Positions 8,086 to 16,444 of a DNA stretch of 64,000 nucleotides are shown in pieces. Under the pieces are notes generated by a model, which searched no databases, was not told the DNA's origin, and worked only from the letters and a program-made list of their open reading frames with translations. The stretch spans positions 124,001-188,000 of the forward strand of contig NZ_BCWV01000003.1 of the NCBI RefSeq assembly GCF_001894765.1, in the 5' to 3' direction. Every line of letters starts with the position of its first letter. The first letter of the stretch is position 1. Source of the stretch: Rhodococcoides corynebacterioides NBRC 14404. GTDB taxonomy: Bacteria; Actinomycetota; Actinomycetes; Mycobacteriales; Mycobacteriaceae. The position numbers were made by a program, and so were the translations under genes.

Positions 8086-8906
8086 GTCCCGTCGGTGCGG
8101 GTGAGCTCCTCCAGGTAGACCGCGACCCCGTCGTCGTCGTTGCTCGGCACGATGCGGTCCGCGATCGCCCGCACCTCGGCGATGGCGTTCTCCGGCACCA
8201 CGGCGGTTCCGGCCCACGCCAGCATCTCCAGATCGTTGCGCGCATCGCCCGCCGCCGCCACGTCGACCGCGTCGATCCCCCGTTCTCCGCAGAGCGCGGC
8301 GAGGGCGGCGGCCTTGGAGACCCCGCGTGCGGCCATCTCGACGTAGGGCGCACCCGAATGCGTCACGGCCAGATCGAGCCGGGCATCGGCCGCCGCCCGG
8401 TAGAGATCGACACTCTCCATCTCGGGATGTCGCGCGACGATCTTGACGACGTCCTCCGTCAGCGCCGGGAAGCGCTCGTCGGCCCGGACCATCGACTCGG
8501 GCTCCCGGTGATGATCGGAGAACACGCACAGGGCGGCGTAGCCGGGCTCCGCGACGAACGTCGTCGGGCCCACGGCGGCGAAGACCGTGCCCGGCACGGC
8601 CCGTCGTACCGCGTCGACGGCGGCGACGCCCGCCGCCGGGTCCAGTCCCACGGTGCTGCGAATCACCGGCGTTCCGTCCGCCAGATCGATGACGACGGCG
8701 CCGTTGGCGCACAACGCAATTCCGCGAAAACCACACATCGCGGCGAACTCGTGGACGGAGTGCCGCGCCCGCGCCGTCGCCCACACCACCTCGATGCCCG
8801 ATTCGGCGGCGGAGCGCAGTGCGGCCGCGATGCGCGGGGACACGGTGCGATCCGAACGCAGGAGAGTGCCGTCGAGGTCCGTCGCGAACAGCTTCACACC
8901 GGCCAC
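8082..8906 (-). CDS. HAD-superfamily Cof-type phosphatase
   Basis: A 274-residue cytoplasmic hydrolase. Motif I DLDGTLL (residues 10-16), with the nucleophile Asp followed by the acid/base Asp, and motif IV GDARNDLEML near residue 222 identify a Cof/IIB-type HAD enzyme. Such enzymes dephosphorylate small sugars, nucleotides or flavin phosphates; the substrate is not evident. The start is a GTG at 8906, with a second GTG three codons later. It is divergent from the aldo-keto reductase with only 25 bp between starts and lies upstream of the siderophore-interacting gene. Confidence 0.85.
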   Translation of the reverse strand: MAGVKLFATDLDGTLLRSDRTVSPRIAAALRSAAESGIEVVWATARARHSVHEFAAMCGFRGIALCANGAVVIDLADGTPVIRSTVGLDPAAGVAAVDAVRRAVPGTVFAAVGPTTFVAEPGYAALCVFSDHHREPESMVRADERFPALTEDVVKIVARHPEMESVDLYRAAADARLDLAVTHSGAPYVEMAARGVSKAAALAALCGERGIDAVDVAAAGDARNDLEMLAWAGTAVVPENAIAEVRAIADRIVPSNDDDGVAVYLEELTRTDGT

Positions 8907-8931
8907 TCTTCCAGGTGGCTACCGTGGAGGT

Positions 8932-9807
8932 ATGAGCACTCCGACGATCACCTTGAATTCCGGAACGTCGATCCCTGCACTGGGACTGGGCGTCTGGCAG
9001 GCCACGAACGACGAGACCGAGAAGGCTGTGCGGTACGCGATCGACGAGGCCGGGTACCGGCACATCGACACCGCCGCCGCGTACGGCAACGAGGAGGGCG
9101 TGGGCCGGGCTCTGGCAGCGTCGTCGGTGCCGCGCGAGGACGTCTTCGTGACGACGAAACTGTGGAACTCCGACCAGGGCTACGACTCCGCGCTGGCGGC
9201 ATTCGACGAGAGTCTGCGCAAGCTGGGCCTCGACTACGTGGACCTGTACCTGATCCACTGGCCGCTGCAGAACGACGAGCGACTGCTGCGCACGTGGGAC
9301 GCGTTCGAGAAGATCTCCGAGTCCGGCCGGGCGAAGGCCGTGGGAGTCTGCAACTTCGAGCCGCGCCACCTCGGTTTGTTGGTCGACCGCGGCGGCCTGC
9401 TGCCCGCCGTCGACCAGGTGGAACTGCATCCGCGGTTGGTGCAGAAGGAGATTCGGCACGTCGCGGGCGATCACGGCATCACCGTCGAGTCGTGGAGCCC
9501 GCTCGGCGGTACCAGCAACTCGGGGTGGGGCCGCGACTCGAAGCCGAACACGCTGCTCACCGACGACACGCTGACCGACATCGGCGCCGCGTACGGCAAG
9601 TCGGCCGCGCAGGTGATGATCCGGTGGCACCTGCAGAACGGCCTGGTGGTCATCCCCAAGTCGGTGCACGAGGAGCGGATCGCGCAGAACATCGACGTCT
9701 TCGACTTCGAACTGTCCGATCAGGACCTGCAGCGCATCGACGCCCTGGACACCGGTGAGCGGGTGGGGGCGCACCCGAACGACCTGAACATCGGCGCACC
9801 GGACTGA
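8932..9807 (+). CDS. Aldo/keto reductase
   Basis: A 291-residue NADPH-dependent oxidoreductase with the (beta/alpha)8 aldo-keto reductase fold. Markers in order are GYRHIDTAAAYGNE (catalytic Asp and Tyr), then TTKLWNSD (Lys), YLIHWP (His), VGVCNF and IPKSVHEERI (the NADPH phosphate-binding region). It resembles the 2,5-diketo-D-gluconate reductase group. The ATG at 8932 has a GTGGAGGT ribosome site. A longer frame upstream to 8587 is antisense to the HAD gene and was ignored. A strong terminator follows. Confidence 0.9.
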   Translation: MSTPTITLNSGTSIPALGLGVWQATNDETEKAVRYAIDEAGYRHIDTAAAYGNEEGVGRALAASSVPREDVFVTTKLWNSDQGYDSALAAFDESLRKLGLDYVDLYLIHWPLQNDERLLRTWDAFEKISESGRAKAVGVCNFEPRHLGLLVDRGGLLPAVDQVELHPRLVQKEIRHVAGDHGITVESWSPLGGTSNSGWGRDSKPNTLLTDDTLTDIGAAYGKSAAQVMIRWHLQNGLVVIPKSVHEERIAQNIDVFDFELSDQDLQRIDALDTGERVGAHPNDLNIGAPD

Positions 9808-9815
9808 CGGCTCCC

Positions 9816-9845
9816 GTGCGCCGCAGGGACACGCCTGCGGCGCAC
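9816..9845. terminator. Bidirectional terminator hairpin between convergent genes
   Basis: A perfect 12-bp inverted repeat, GTGCGCCGCAGG at 9816-9827 and its complement at 9834-9845, with a 6-base loop. It sits between the 3' ends of the aldo-keto reductase and the convergent NAD(P)-binding gene. There is no U-run, as is common in high-GC actinobacteria. Confidence 0.8.
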
Positions 9846-9853
9846 GCTCGGCG

Positions 9854-10501
9854 TCAGGCCAGCGCGTCGGCGATCGGGGTGTCGCCCTGGTCGAACTCGA
9901 TCATGCGACGTGACGTCGACGGCGTGTCCAGCGCGGCGGCGAGCACGGCGGCGACGTCGTCGCGGCTGACGGTCTCCCCTGTCGCGCCCTGCTCCTTGGT
10001 GCGGATGGAGCCGGTGCCGGCGTCGTCGGTCAGGCTCGACGGGGCGACGATGGTCCAGTCGAGGTCGCTGTTCTTCAGGTGCTGGTCCGCCTCCGCCTTG
10101 GCCTCGGCGTACGCGTAGAACGAGTTGTCCGGTTCCACACCGTGGTCGGGTCCGGCGCCGAAGTAGGACACCAGCAGGAACCGGGACACCCCGGCCGACT
10201 GGGCGGCGTCGACGGTGCGGATGGCGGCATCGCGGTCGACGGCGTAGGTGCGGTCCGGGTTGCCGCCGCCTGCTCCGGCGGCGAAGACGACGGCGTCGTG
10301 ATCGGCGATGGTGCCGGCGATCTGCACGGTGGTCTGGTTCTCGACGTCCGCGACGACGGCGGTGGCACCGACCTTCTCGATGTCCGGCGTCTGGTCGGGG
10401 TTGCGGATCAGCGACGACACCTCGTGGCCGCTCTCGGTGAGCAGCTTCGCGAGCTTCAGCGCGATCTTTCCGTGGCCGCCGACGATGGCGATGCGAGACA
10501 T
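9854..10501 (-). CDS. NAD(P)-binding SDR-like (atypical NAD-dependent epimerase family) protein
   Basis: A 215-residue cytoplasmic protein with a Rossmann fold. The N-terminal dinucleotide site is AIVGGHGKIALKLAKLL, followed by acidic and Ala-rich strands (VVFAAGAGGGN), and YAYAEAKAEAD carries the YxxxK-like pair of extended or atypical SDRs. Such proteins are often quinone-reductase or redox-sensor-like; no substrate is evident. The ATG at 10501 is preceded by GAAGGGAACACC. Three dyad-bearing repeats lie 77-144 bp upstream of this start. Confidence 0.85.
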   Translation of the reverse strand: MSRIAIVGGHGKIALKLAKLLTESGHEVSSLIRNPDQTPDIEKVGATAVVADVENQTTVQIAGTIADHDAVVFAAGAGGGNPDRTYAVDRDAAIRTVDAAQSAGVSRFLLVSYFGAGPDHGVEPDNSFYAYAEAKAEADQHLKNSDLDWTIVAPSSLTDDAGTGSIRTKEQGATGETVSRDDVAAVLAAALDTPSTSRRMIEFDQGDTPIADALA

Positions 10502-10577
10502 GGTGTTCCCTTCGAGTGCGCGTCGAGCGGGGTGCGAGGCCCCGCTCCTACCAGCGCTCGGGATGCCCGGAGCGCAG

Positions 10578-10645
10578 GCGACCACAAACATCGTGCGGGA
10601 GCGACCACGAACATCGTGCGGGAGCGACCACGAAGATCGAGCGAC
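10578..10645. repeat. Three tandem 23-bp units each carrying a CACGAnnnTCGTG-type dyad
   Basis: Units are 10578-10600, 10601-10623 and a diverged third at 10624-10645. The middle copy contains a perfect CACGA-ACA-TCGTG dyad; the others have one or two changes. The array lies between the 3' end of the nucleoside transporter operon and the start of the NAD(P)-binding gene, both on the minus strand. It is therefore upstream of the latter and may be a set of regulator sites spaced about two helical turns apart. Confidence 0.75.
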
Positions 10646-11907
10646 TAGCGGTAGGGCTTGCCCGCGGCTGCCGGCCCGCGCACCTTCCCCACCAACCCGG
10701 CGACGGCGAGGATGGTGACCACGTACGGCAGCATCAGCATGAACTCGCTGGGCACGGGCGAGCCGATGATGCCGAGCACGTTCTGCAGGTTGGACGCGAA
10801 GCCGAAGAGCAGTGCCGCGAGGGTCGCGCGCACCGGATCCCATCGCCCGAAGATGACGGCGGCGAGGGCGATGTAGCCGGCGCCGGCGGTCATCTCCTTG
10901 CCGAACGCTCCGACCGAGCCGAGCGTGAAGTACGCCCCGCCCAGGCCCGCGATCGCACCGGCGAGGCAGACGTTCCAGAACCGGGTGCGGCGCACGTCGA
11001 TCCCCACCGAATCCGCGGCCCGCGGGTGTTCGCCCACGGCGCGCAGCCGCAGACCCCAGCGGGTCTTGAACAGTCCGACGAAGACCGCGATCACGGCGAC
11101 GAACATGACGTACTCGATGACGGTCTGACGGAACAGCAGCGGGCCCAGCACGGGAATCTGGGACAGAACCGGGACCTCGAGCCGGGGGAATCGAGGCGGG
11201 GAGTTCAGCGTGGCGCCGCTGGGCACCAAAACCTTCGAGTACAGGAAGCTGGTGAGGCCGACGACCAGGACGTTGAGCACCACGCCCACGATGATCTGGT
11301 CGACGAAGTACCGGATGGCGAACACCGCCAGCACGCTGCCGACCAGCGCTCCGGCGATGAGGGCCGACGCCAGGCCGAGGTAGGCGGATCCGGTGACCGA
11401 CGCGACGACGGCGCTGACGAACGCGCCCCCGAGCAGCTGGCCCTCGATCGCGATGTTGACGACGCCGACGCGCTCGGAGATCACGCCGCCGAGCGCGCCG
11501 AAGATGAGGGGTGTGCTGAGGGCGACGGTGCCGAGGAGCAGGCCCGGCACCGGGATGGTCTCCCCGGCCGCGGACCACGTGAGGAAGGTGAGGACGAAGG
11601 CGACGGCGAAGAGGACCGTGACCGCGAGCGGGGTGTGACGACCGGCTCGTGTCAGCGCCGCGGCGAGGGCCGTCAGGGCGAACAGCACCACGACGAGGAC
11701 GACGCACGTGGCCCGGGCGGGCACCCCGACGTCCGGCAGGGCCACGACGTCACCGTCGGAGGCGAGGCGGAAGGTGCTGGTACCGCTGTCTCCCCGTAGG
11801 CCGAACACGACGAGGGCGAGCACGGAGACGACGCCGAAGACGATCGGCAGCTTCCACGACACACCCGGCCGCACCTCGGGGGCGCGCTCGGCGACGACCG
11901 TGCTCAT
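10645..11907 (-). CDS. Nucleoside-type (BmpA family) ABC transporter permease, second subunit
   Basis: A 420-residue inner-membrane permease of the BPD_transp_2 fold (NupQ/YufQ-like). About ten hydrophobic segments are visible. The conserved stretch GVISERVGVVNIAIEGQLL (residues ~158-176) is diagnostic of this permease class in guanosine/purine nucleoside importers. An N-terminal extension of about 70 residues with an extra membrane helix precedes the family core. The ATG at 11907 overlaps the stop of the preceding permease by four bases. It is the last gene of the four-gene operon. Confidence 0.9.
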   Translation of the reverse strand: MSTVVAERAPEVRPGVSWKLPIVFGVVSVLALVVFGLRGDSGTSTFRLASDGDVVALPDVGVPARATCVVLVVVLFALTALAAALTRAGRHTPLAVTVLFAVAFVLTFLTWSAAGETIPVPGLLLGTVALSTPLIFGALGGVISERVGVVNIAIEGQLLGGAFVSAVVASVTGSAYLGLASALIAGALVGSVLAVFAIRYFVDQIIVGVVLNVLVVGLTSFLYSKVLVPSGATLNSPPRFPRLEVPVLSQIPVLGPLLFRQTVIEYVMFVAVIAVFVGLFKTRWGLRLRAVGEHPRAADSVGIDVRRTRFWNVCLAGAIAGLGGAYFTLGSVGAFGKEMTAGAGYIALAAVIFGRWDPVRATLAALLFGFASNLQNVLGIIGSPVPSEFMLMLPYVVTILAVAGLVGKVRGPAAAGKPYR

Positions 11908-13124
11908 CTGGCTGCCGCCTTCGTTCGGGAGTCGGGTAATCGGAAGATGGCCCGCACCAGGGGCGGAGCGGCGATGAACAGCACGATCACCGACTGCACC
12001 ACCAGGACGATGTCGACCGGGATGGACTCGGCGGCCTGCATGGCGAAGCCGCCCGCCTTGAACGCGCCGAACAGGATGCCCGCGGCGAACACACCCCACG
12101 GGCGGGAGCGTCCGAGCAACGCCACGGTGATCGCGTCGAACCCGATGCCGGCGTCGATGTCCGCGGTGAAGCCGGTGGTCACCGTGCCGAGCACCTGCGC
12201 GACGCCGGCGAGTCCGACGAGCGCACCCGACAGCACCATGGCCCACACGTAGGTGCGCTCGACTCTGATCCCGGCGACGCGCGCGGCCGCGGCGTTCTCG
12301 CCGACCACCCGGAACCGGTAGCCGACGGCGGAGCGCTCCATGAGCCACCACACCGCCGCCGTGACGACCACGACCAGCACGAAGCCCCAGTGCAGCGAGT
12401 ACCGCGATCCGAACAGCGAGGGCAGGACCGCGGTGTCGGCCATGGCGGGCGTCTTCGGGTTGTTCGACCCCGGCGCCTGCAGGGCTCCGGGCGTCCGCAG
12501 CAGGTACGAGATGAGGTAGAACGCGACGTAGTTGAGCATGATCGTGACGATCACCTCGTGTGCGCCGGTGCGGGCGCGGAGGAGACCGGCGATGCCGCCC
12601 CACAGCGCGCCGCCCACCACGCCCGCGACGATCGCGGCGATCAGGTGGACCACCGGCGGCAGGTCGTAGGTGAAGCCCACGTACCCGGCGCACGCAGCAG
12701 CGATCAGCATCTGGCCGCGTCCACCGATGTTGAACATGCCGACCCGGAATGCCAGCGCCACACCGAGACCCGCCGCGATGAGCGGCGTCGCGAAGGTGAG
12801 GGTCTCGGTCAGCGGTCGGATGCCGTCGACGAACCGCGGACGGCGGAAGTTGTAGACGCTGCCCTGGAACAGCGAGGAGTAGGCGCCGAACACCGCATCC
12901 CAGATGGCCGACAGGGTGTCGGTCGGCCGGGAGAAGAAGTAGCCCGACGCGGTGCGGACCTCGGGATCGGTGACGGCGATGAGCACCGCCCCGACCACCA
13001 GCGCCATGACGACGGACAGGAACGAGAGCAGCACGCTGCCGGTCGCGATGCGGCGCAGCACCGATTCGGTCTCGGTGGCCGCGGGCGGCGTCGAGCCGGT
13101 GGGAGCGGTGTCGGTGGCGGTCAC
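11904..13124 (-). CDS. Nucleoside-type (BmpA family) ABC transporter permease, first subunit
   Basis: A 406-residue inner-membrane permease (NupP/YufP-like). The diagnostic motif is AFRVGMFNIGGRGQMLIAA near residues 125-143, and TGAHEVIVTIMLNYVAFYL is the conserved cytoplasmic loop contacting the ATPase. It starts with GTG at 13124, overlapping the stop of the ATPase gene (GTGA), and its own stop overlaps the next permease. It forms the heterodimeric pore with that permease. Confidence 0.9.
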   Translation of the reverse strand: MTATDTAPTGSTPPAATETESVLRRIATGSVLLSFLSVVMALVVGAVLIAVTDPEVRTASGYFFSRPTDTLSAIWDAVFGAYSSLFQGSVYNFRRPRFVDGIRPLTETLTFATPLIAAGLGVALAFRVGMFNIGGRGQMLIAAACAGYVGFTYDLPPVVHLIAAIVAGVVGGALWGGIAGLLRARTGAHEVIVTIMLNYVAFYLISYLLRTPGALQAPGSNNPKTPAMADTAVLPSLFGSRYSLHWGFVLVVVVTAAVWWLMERSAVGYRFRVVGENAAAARVAGIRVERTYVWAMVLSGALVGLAGVAQVLGTVTTGFTADIDAGIGFDAITVALLGRSRPWGVFAAGILFGAFKAGGFAMQAAESIPVDIVLVVQSVIVLFIAAPPLVRAIFRLPDSRTKAAAR

Positions 13125-14701
13125 GCCGACGTCTCCCCTCGACCTGCTCGGGCAGTATCGGCCGTTCCACCGGCCACGGCAGCAGCGTCGGCGGGTCCAC
13201 CGGCCATGAGAATTCCCAACTCCTCACGGGAGGCGTCGCCCGGCACGATGCCGACGATCCTCCCTCGATACATCACGGCGATGCGGTCGGCGAGCGCCGC
13301 GACCTCGTCGAGTTCGGACGACACCACGACGACGGGCGTGCCCGCGTCGCGCGTCGCGACGATGCGCTTGTGCACGAACTCGATGGAGCCGACGTCGATG
13401 CCGCGCGTCGGCTGCGAGGCGATGAGCAGGCGCAACTCGCGGCCGAGTTCGCGCGCCAGCACCACCTTCTGCTGGTTGCCGCCGGACAGGCGACCGACGG
13501 GCGTGTCGACGTCGGGCGTCCGGACGTCGAACTCCGCCACCTTCTCGGTGGCGAATCGACGCAGGAACGACCGCACGACGCCGCCCCGACGGGTGAACGG
13601 TTCCCCGTGGGACCGATCGAGCATGAGGTTCTCCGCCACCGAGAACTCGGCGACCAGGCCGTCGTGCGAGCGATCCTCCGGGACGAACCCGACGCCGGCG
13701 TCGAGCACCTCGCGCACCGATCGTCCGACCAGCTCGCGCCCGTCGAGTTCGACGCTGCCGGTGACCGGGGGACGCAGGCCGAGCAGCGCCTCGGTGAGCT
13801 CGGTCTGACCGTTGCCCTGGACGCCCGCGATGGCGAGGATCTCACCGGAGCGGACCTCGAAGGACACCGCGTCGACGACCGGGCCCGTGGGTCCGAGCAC
13901 GGTGAGGTCGCGCACCACCAGCGCCGGATCACCGAACAGCCCGTCCTGCTTGCCGACTCGCAACTGCACGTCACGGCCGACCATCAACGACGCCAACTCG
14001 GCGTCGGTGGCGGTGGGTTGCGCCTCGCCGACCACCTTGCCGAGCCGGATCACGGTGATGCGGTCCGCGACCGCGCGCACCTCGCGCAGCTTGTGGGTGA
14101 TGAACACGATGGCGGTGCCCGCGTCCGCGAGCTGCCGCATGATGACCATCAGCTCGTCGGTCTCCTGCGGTGTCAGGACGGCCGTGGGCTCGTCGAAGAC
14201 GAGGATGTCCGCGTCCCGGGAGAGCGCCTTGATGATCTCGACGCGCTGCTGCACCCCGACCGGCAGATCGCCGACGATCGCGTCCGGATCGACGTCGAAG
14301 CCGAACCGGCCGGACACCTCGCGCACCAGGGCTCGCGCGGCGTCGAGGTCGAGCCGACCGCCGACGGACGTCTTCTCGTTCCCCAGCACGATGTTCTCGG
14401 CGACGCTGAAGACCGGGATGAGCATGAAGTGCTGGTGCACCATGCCGATGCCGGCGGTCATCGCGGCACCCGGTCCGGCGAAGGCCTGCGGGACACCGTC
14501 GAGCAGGATCTCACCCTCCTCGGCCCGGTAGAGGCCGGAGAGGACGTTCATCAGGGTCGACTTGCCGGCCCCGTTCTCCCCGAGGAGACAGTGGATCTGC
14601 CCCGCCTCCACGGTGAGATCGATGGAGTCGTTGGCCACCAGCGACCCGAATCGTTTGGTGATACCGCGAAGTTCGAGCGTGGGCGGCTGCTGAGACGTCA
14701 T
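13121..14701 (-). CDS. Nucleoside-type ABC transporter duplicated ATP-binding protein
   Basis: A 526-residue cytoplasmic ATPase with two fused ABC domains (NupO/YufO/RbsA type). Domain 1 has Walker A GENGAGKST, a degenerate signature LPVGVQQRVEI and Walker B ILVFDEPTAVL. Domain 2 has a degenerate Walker A (GVQGNGQTE), an intact signature (LSGGNQQKVVLAREL) and a Walker B in which the catalytic pair is changed (LLIASQPTRGID). One degenerate site is normal in this family. The gene lies 11 bp after the lipoprotein gene and overlaps the first permease by four bases. Confidence 0.92.
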   Translation of the reverse strand: MTSQQPPTLELRGITKRFGSLVANDSIDLTVEAGQIHCLLGENGAGKSTLMNVLSGLYRAEEGEILLDGVPQAFAGPGAAMTAGIGMVHQHFMLIPVFSVAENIVLGNEKTSVGGRLDLDAARALVREVSGRFGFDVDPDAIVGDLPVGVQQRVEIIKALSRDADILVFDEPTAVLTPQETDELMVIMRQLADAGTAIVFITHKLREVRAVADRITVIRLGKVVGEAQPTATDAELASLMVGRDVQLRVGKQDGLFGDPALVVRDLTVLGPTGPVVDAVSFEVRSGEILAIAGVQGNGQTELTEALLGLRPPVTGSVELDGRELVGRSVREVLDAGVGFVPEDRSHDGLVAEFSVAENLMLDRSHGEPFTRRGGVVRSFLRRFATEKVAEFDVRTPDVDTPVGRLSGGNQQKVVLARELGRELRLLIASQPTRGIDVGSIEFVHKRIVATRDAGTPVVVVSSELDEVAALADRIAVMYRGRIVGIVPGDASREELGILMAGGPADAAAVAGGTADTARAGRGETSA

Positions 14702-14712
14702 GGAGCGGTGGG

Positions 14713-15807
14713 TCAGTTGGGCGACGAGGGCGAGACGACCTCGATGGACCCGTCGACGATGCCCGCGCGGATGGCGTCGAGCTCACCCTGCAGCGCCGGA
14801 TCGACCCGCGACTCGAAGTCGTGGAACGGCGCGATGCCCACGCCCTCGTTCTCGAGGGTGCCGACGTAGGGGGTGTTGTCGAACGAGCCGTCGGCCGCGG
14901 TGGTGACGACCTCTTCGGTACTGGTGGCCAGTCCCTTGGTGACCGAGGTCAGCACCAGATCGGCGACCGTGGGATCGGAGACGTAGACGTCGGCGTCCGC
15001 GCCAATCAGGGCGACGGGCCGGTTGGTGTCGCGGATGGCCTGTGCGGCCGACTGATAGATCGGACCACCGACGGGGAAGATCACGTCGGCGTTCTGGTCG
15101 ATGAGACCCTGCGCGGTGTTCTTGGCGACCTCGTTGGCCTCGAATCCGCCGGTGAACGAGCCGTTCTGCGCGGCGACGTCCCAGCCGATGACTCGCACGT
15201 CGCGGTTCTTCTGCTCGTTGAAGTACCGGACGCCGTCGGCGAAGCCGTCCATGAAGATGGTGACCGTGGGGAACTGCGAGCCACCGAAGGTGCCGACGAC
15301 ACCCGTGGTGCTGAAGCTGGCCGCGGCGTACCCGGCGAGGAACGCGGACTGCGCCATGTCGTAGGTCAGGGGCTTGACGTTGTCCAGCTCGATCGAGTTG
15401 TCGTCGACGATGGCGAAGTTCACGTCCGGGTTCTGCTCCGCGGCCTGCTTGGTCGCGTCGGCGAGCGCGAAGCCGACCGTGACGATCAGGCCGCAGCCCT
15501 GGTCGACGAGGTTGTTGATGTTGGGGGTGTAGTCGGTGGGCGAGTTGGACTGCACCGTGATGGGCTCGAGCCCGGCGTCGTCACTGGCCTTCTGCAGGCC
15601 CTCGAAGCTCAGCTGATTGAACGAGCGGTCGTCGAAGCCGCCGGAGTCCGACACCATGCAGGGCTTGAAGTCGCCCGAGGCGGATCCGCCGTCGCCGTTC
15701 TCCTCCGGGGCCGCGCCACAGGCGGCGGCGAGCAGCGAGAGTGCGGACACTCCGGCCAGTGCGGGCGCCCACGAGCGGGCGGAGCGAGTGGACAGGGTCT
15801 TCGGCAC
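14713..15807 (-). CDS. BMP family ABC transporter substrate-binding lipoprotein
   Basis: A 364-residue exported lipoprotein, first gene of the importer operon. The N-terminus has a basic stretch, a hydrophobic core and a lipobox LLAAAC with Cys30 as the lipidated residue. A Gly/Asp/Ser linker follows, then the BmpA/PnrA domain: VSDSGGFDDRSFNQLSFEGL, VDQGCGLIVTVGF and FAIVDDN, typical of purine-nucleoside-binding members. It starts with GTG at 15807, with GGAG eight bases upstream. It should capture nucleosides at the outer face of the cytoplasmic membrane and hand them to the two permeases. Confidence 0.92.
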   Translation of the reverse strand: MPKTLSTRSARSWAPALAGVSALSLLAAACGAAPEENGDGGSASGDFKPCMVSDSGGFDDRSFNQLSFEGLQKASDDAGLEPITVQSNSPTDYTPNINNLVDQGCGLIVTVGFALADATKQAAEQNPDVNFAIVDDNSIELDNVKPLTYDMAQSAFLAGYAAASFSTTGVVGTFGGSQFPTVTIFMDGFADGVRYFNEQKNRDVRVIGWDVAAQNGSFTGGFEANEVAKNTAQGLIDQNADVIFPVGGPIYQSAAQAIRDTNRPVALIGADADVYVSDPTVADLVLTSVTKGLATSTEEVVTTAADGSFDNTPYVGTLENEGVGIAPFHDFESRVDPALQGELDAIRAGIVDGSIEVVSPSSPN

Positions 15808-15914
15808 GGGAGTACTCCGTTTCGGACGGGGAGCCGACGCCGGGATGTGCCCGCGCCGGGAGGCTGTGAAGGAACATTAACCCGAGCCACCGACGTCCGC
15901 CGCGCACCTGCCCG

Positions 15915-15964
15915 AAAAAGACCGACGGGGCCGGCCACCGCACTGCGGTGGACGACCCCGTCGG
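15915..15964 (-). terminator. Intrinsic terminator of the cold-shock gene
   Basis: A 20-bp stem (15945-15964 with 15922-15941, two mismatches) and a 3-base loop. On the minus strand it is followed by CTTTTT (complement of aaaag at 15915-15920). This is one of the few hairpins in the window with a genuine U-run. It lies 13 bp after the stop of the cold-shock gene and separates it from the downstream transporter operon. Confidence 0.85.
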
Positions 15965-15976
15965 GGTGACGACAGA

Positions 15977-16177
15977 TCAGAGAGCGCGAACGCTGCTGGC
16001 CTGCGGGCCCTTGGGTCCGGTGGTGACCTCGAACTCGACGCGCTGGTTCTCGTCGAGGCTCTTGAAGCCGGAGCCCTGGATCTCGGAGAAGTGGACGAAC
16101 ACGTCCGGGCCGTCTTCCTGAGCGATGAAGCCGAAGCCCTTTTCGGCGTTGAACCACTTGACGGTTCCCTGAGTCAT
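15977..16177 (-). CDS. cspA: CspA-family cold-shock protein
   Basis: A 66-residue OB-fold RNA chaperone, full length for the family. RNP-1 (KGFGFI) and RNP-2 (DVFVHF) are both intact and the start [13 protein letters not shown] is canonical. The ATG at 16177 has an AGGGAG ribosome site. The frame is open further upstream but the extension is not conserved and belongs to the untranslated leader. A long leader of roughly 150-200 bases up to the divergent thiM promoter is expected for this family. Confidence 0.95.
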   Translation of the reverse strand: MTQGTVKWFNAEKGFGFIAQEDGPDVFVHFSEIQGSGFKSLDENQRVEFEVTTGPKGPQASSVRAL

Positions 16178-16444
16178 GATGAGCTCCCTACAGCTGACGT
16201 ACATCGGGTACCGCACTGTGCGATGCCCGGGCCGGCTCTTCAAGCGGGGCGAGACTCCGAGAACCTCGGGTGAGGCTCCTGGGTTACGACCACGCTCGCA
16301 ACGACAAGTTCCCAGCGAGCGTGCGGATACACGAACACACAAAAACTACGACCATTCAGCTACCGACGAGGCTACCGCATGGAGCCCGGTGGTGGCGATT
16401 CGGCCGCCTCGCGTGAGCAACTCGGTGTCGGGTACACCGGGGTC
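16178..16444. promoter_or_regulatory. Divergent cspA / thiM intergenic region with a stem-loop
   Basis: The 267 bp between the two starts hold an 8-bp perfect inverted repeat, ACGCTCGC at 16292-16299 and GCGAGCGT at 16315-16322, with a 15-base loop. If the cspA promoter is further upstream, this folds in the cspA leader, where cold-shock genes often carry structured RNA. I see no TPP riboswitch in front of thiM. Confidence 0.4.

Noticed and set aside
16178-16444. TPP riboswitch before thiM
   Set aside because: The conserved CUGAGA and the later ACCUGA-type cores are missing on either strand.
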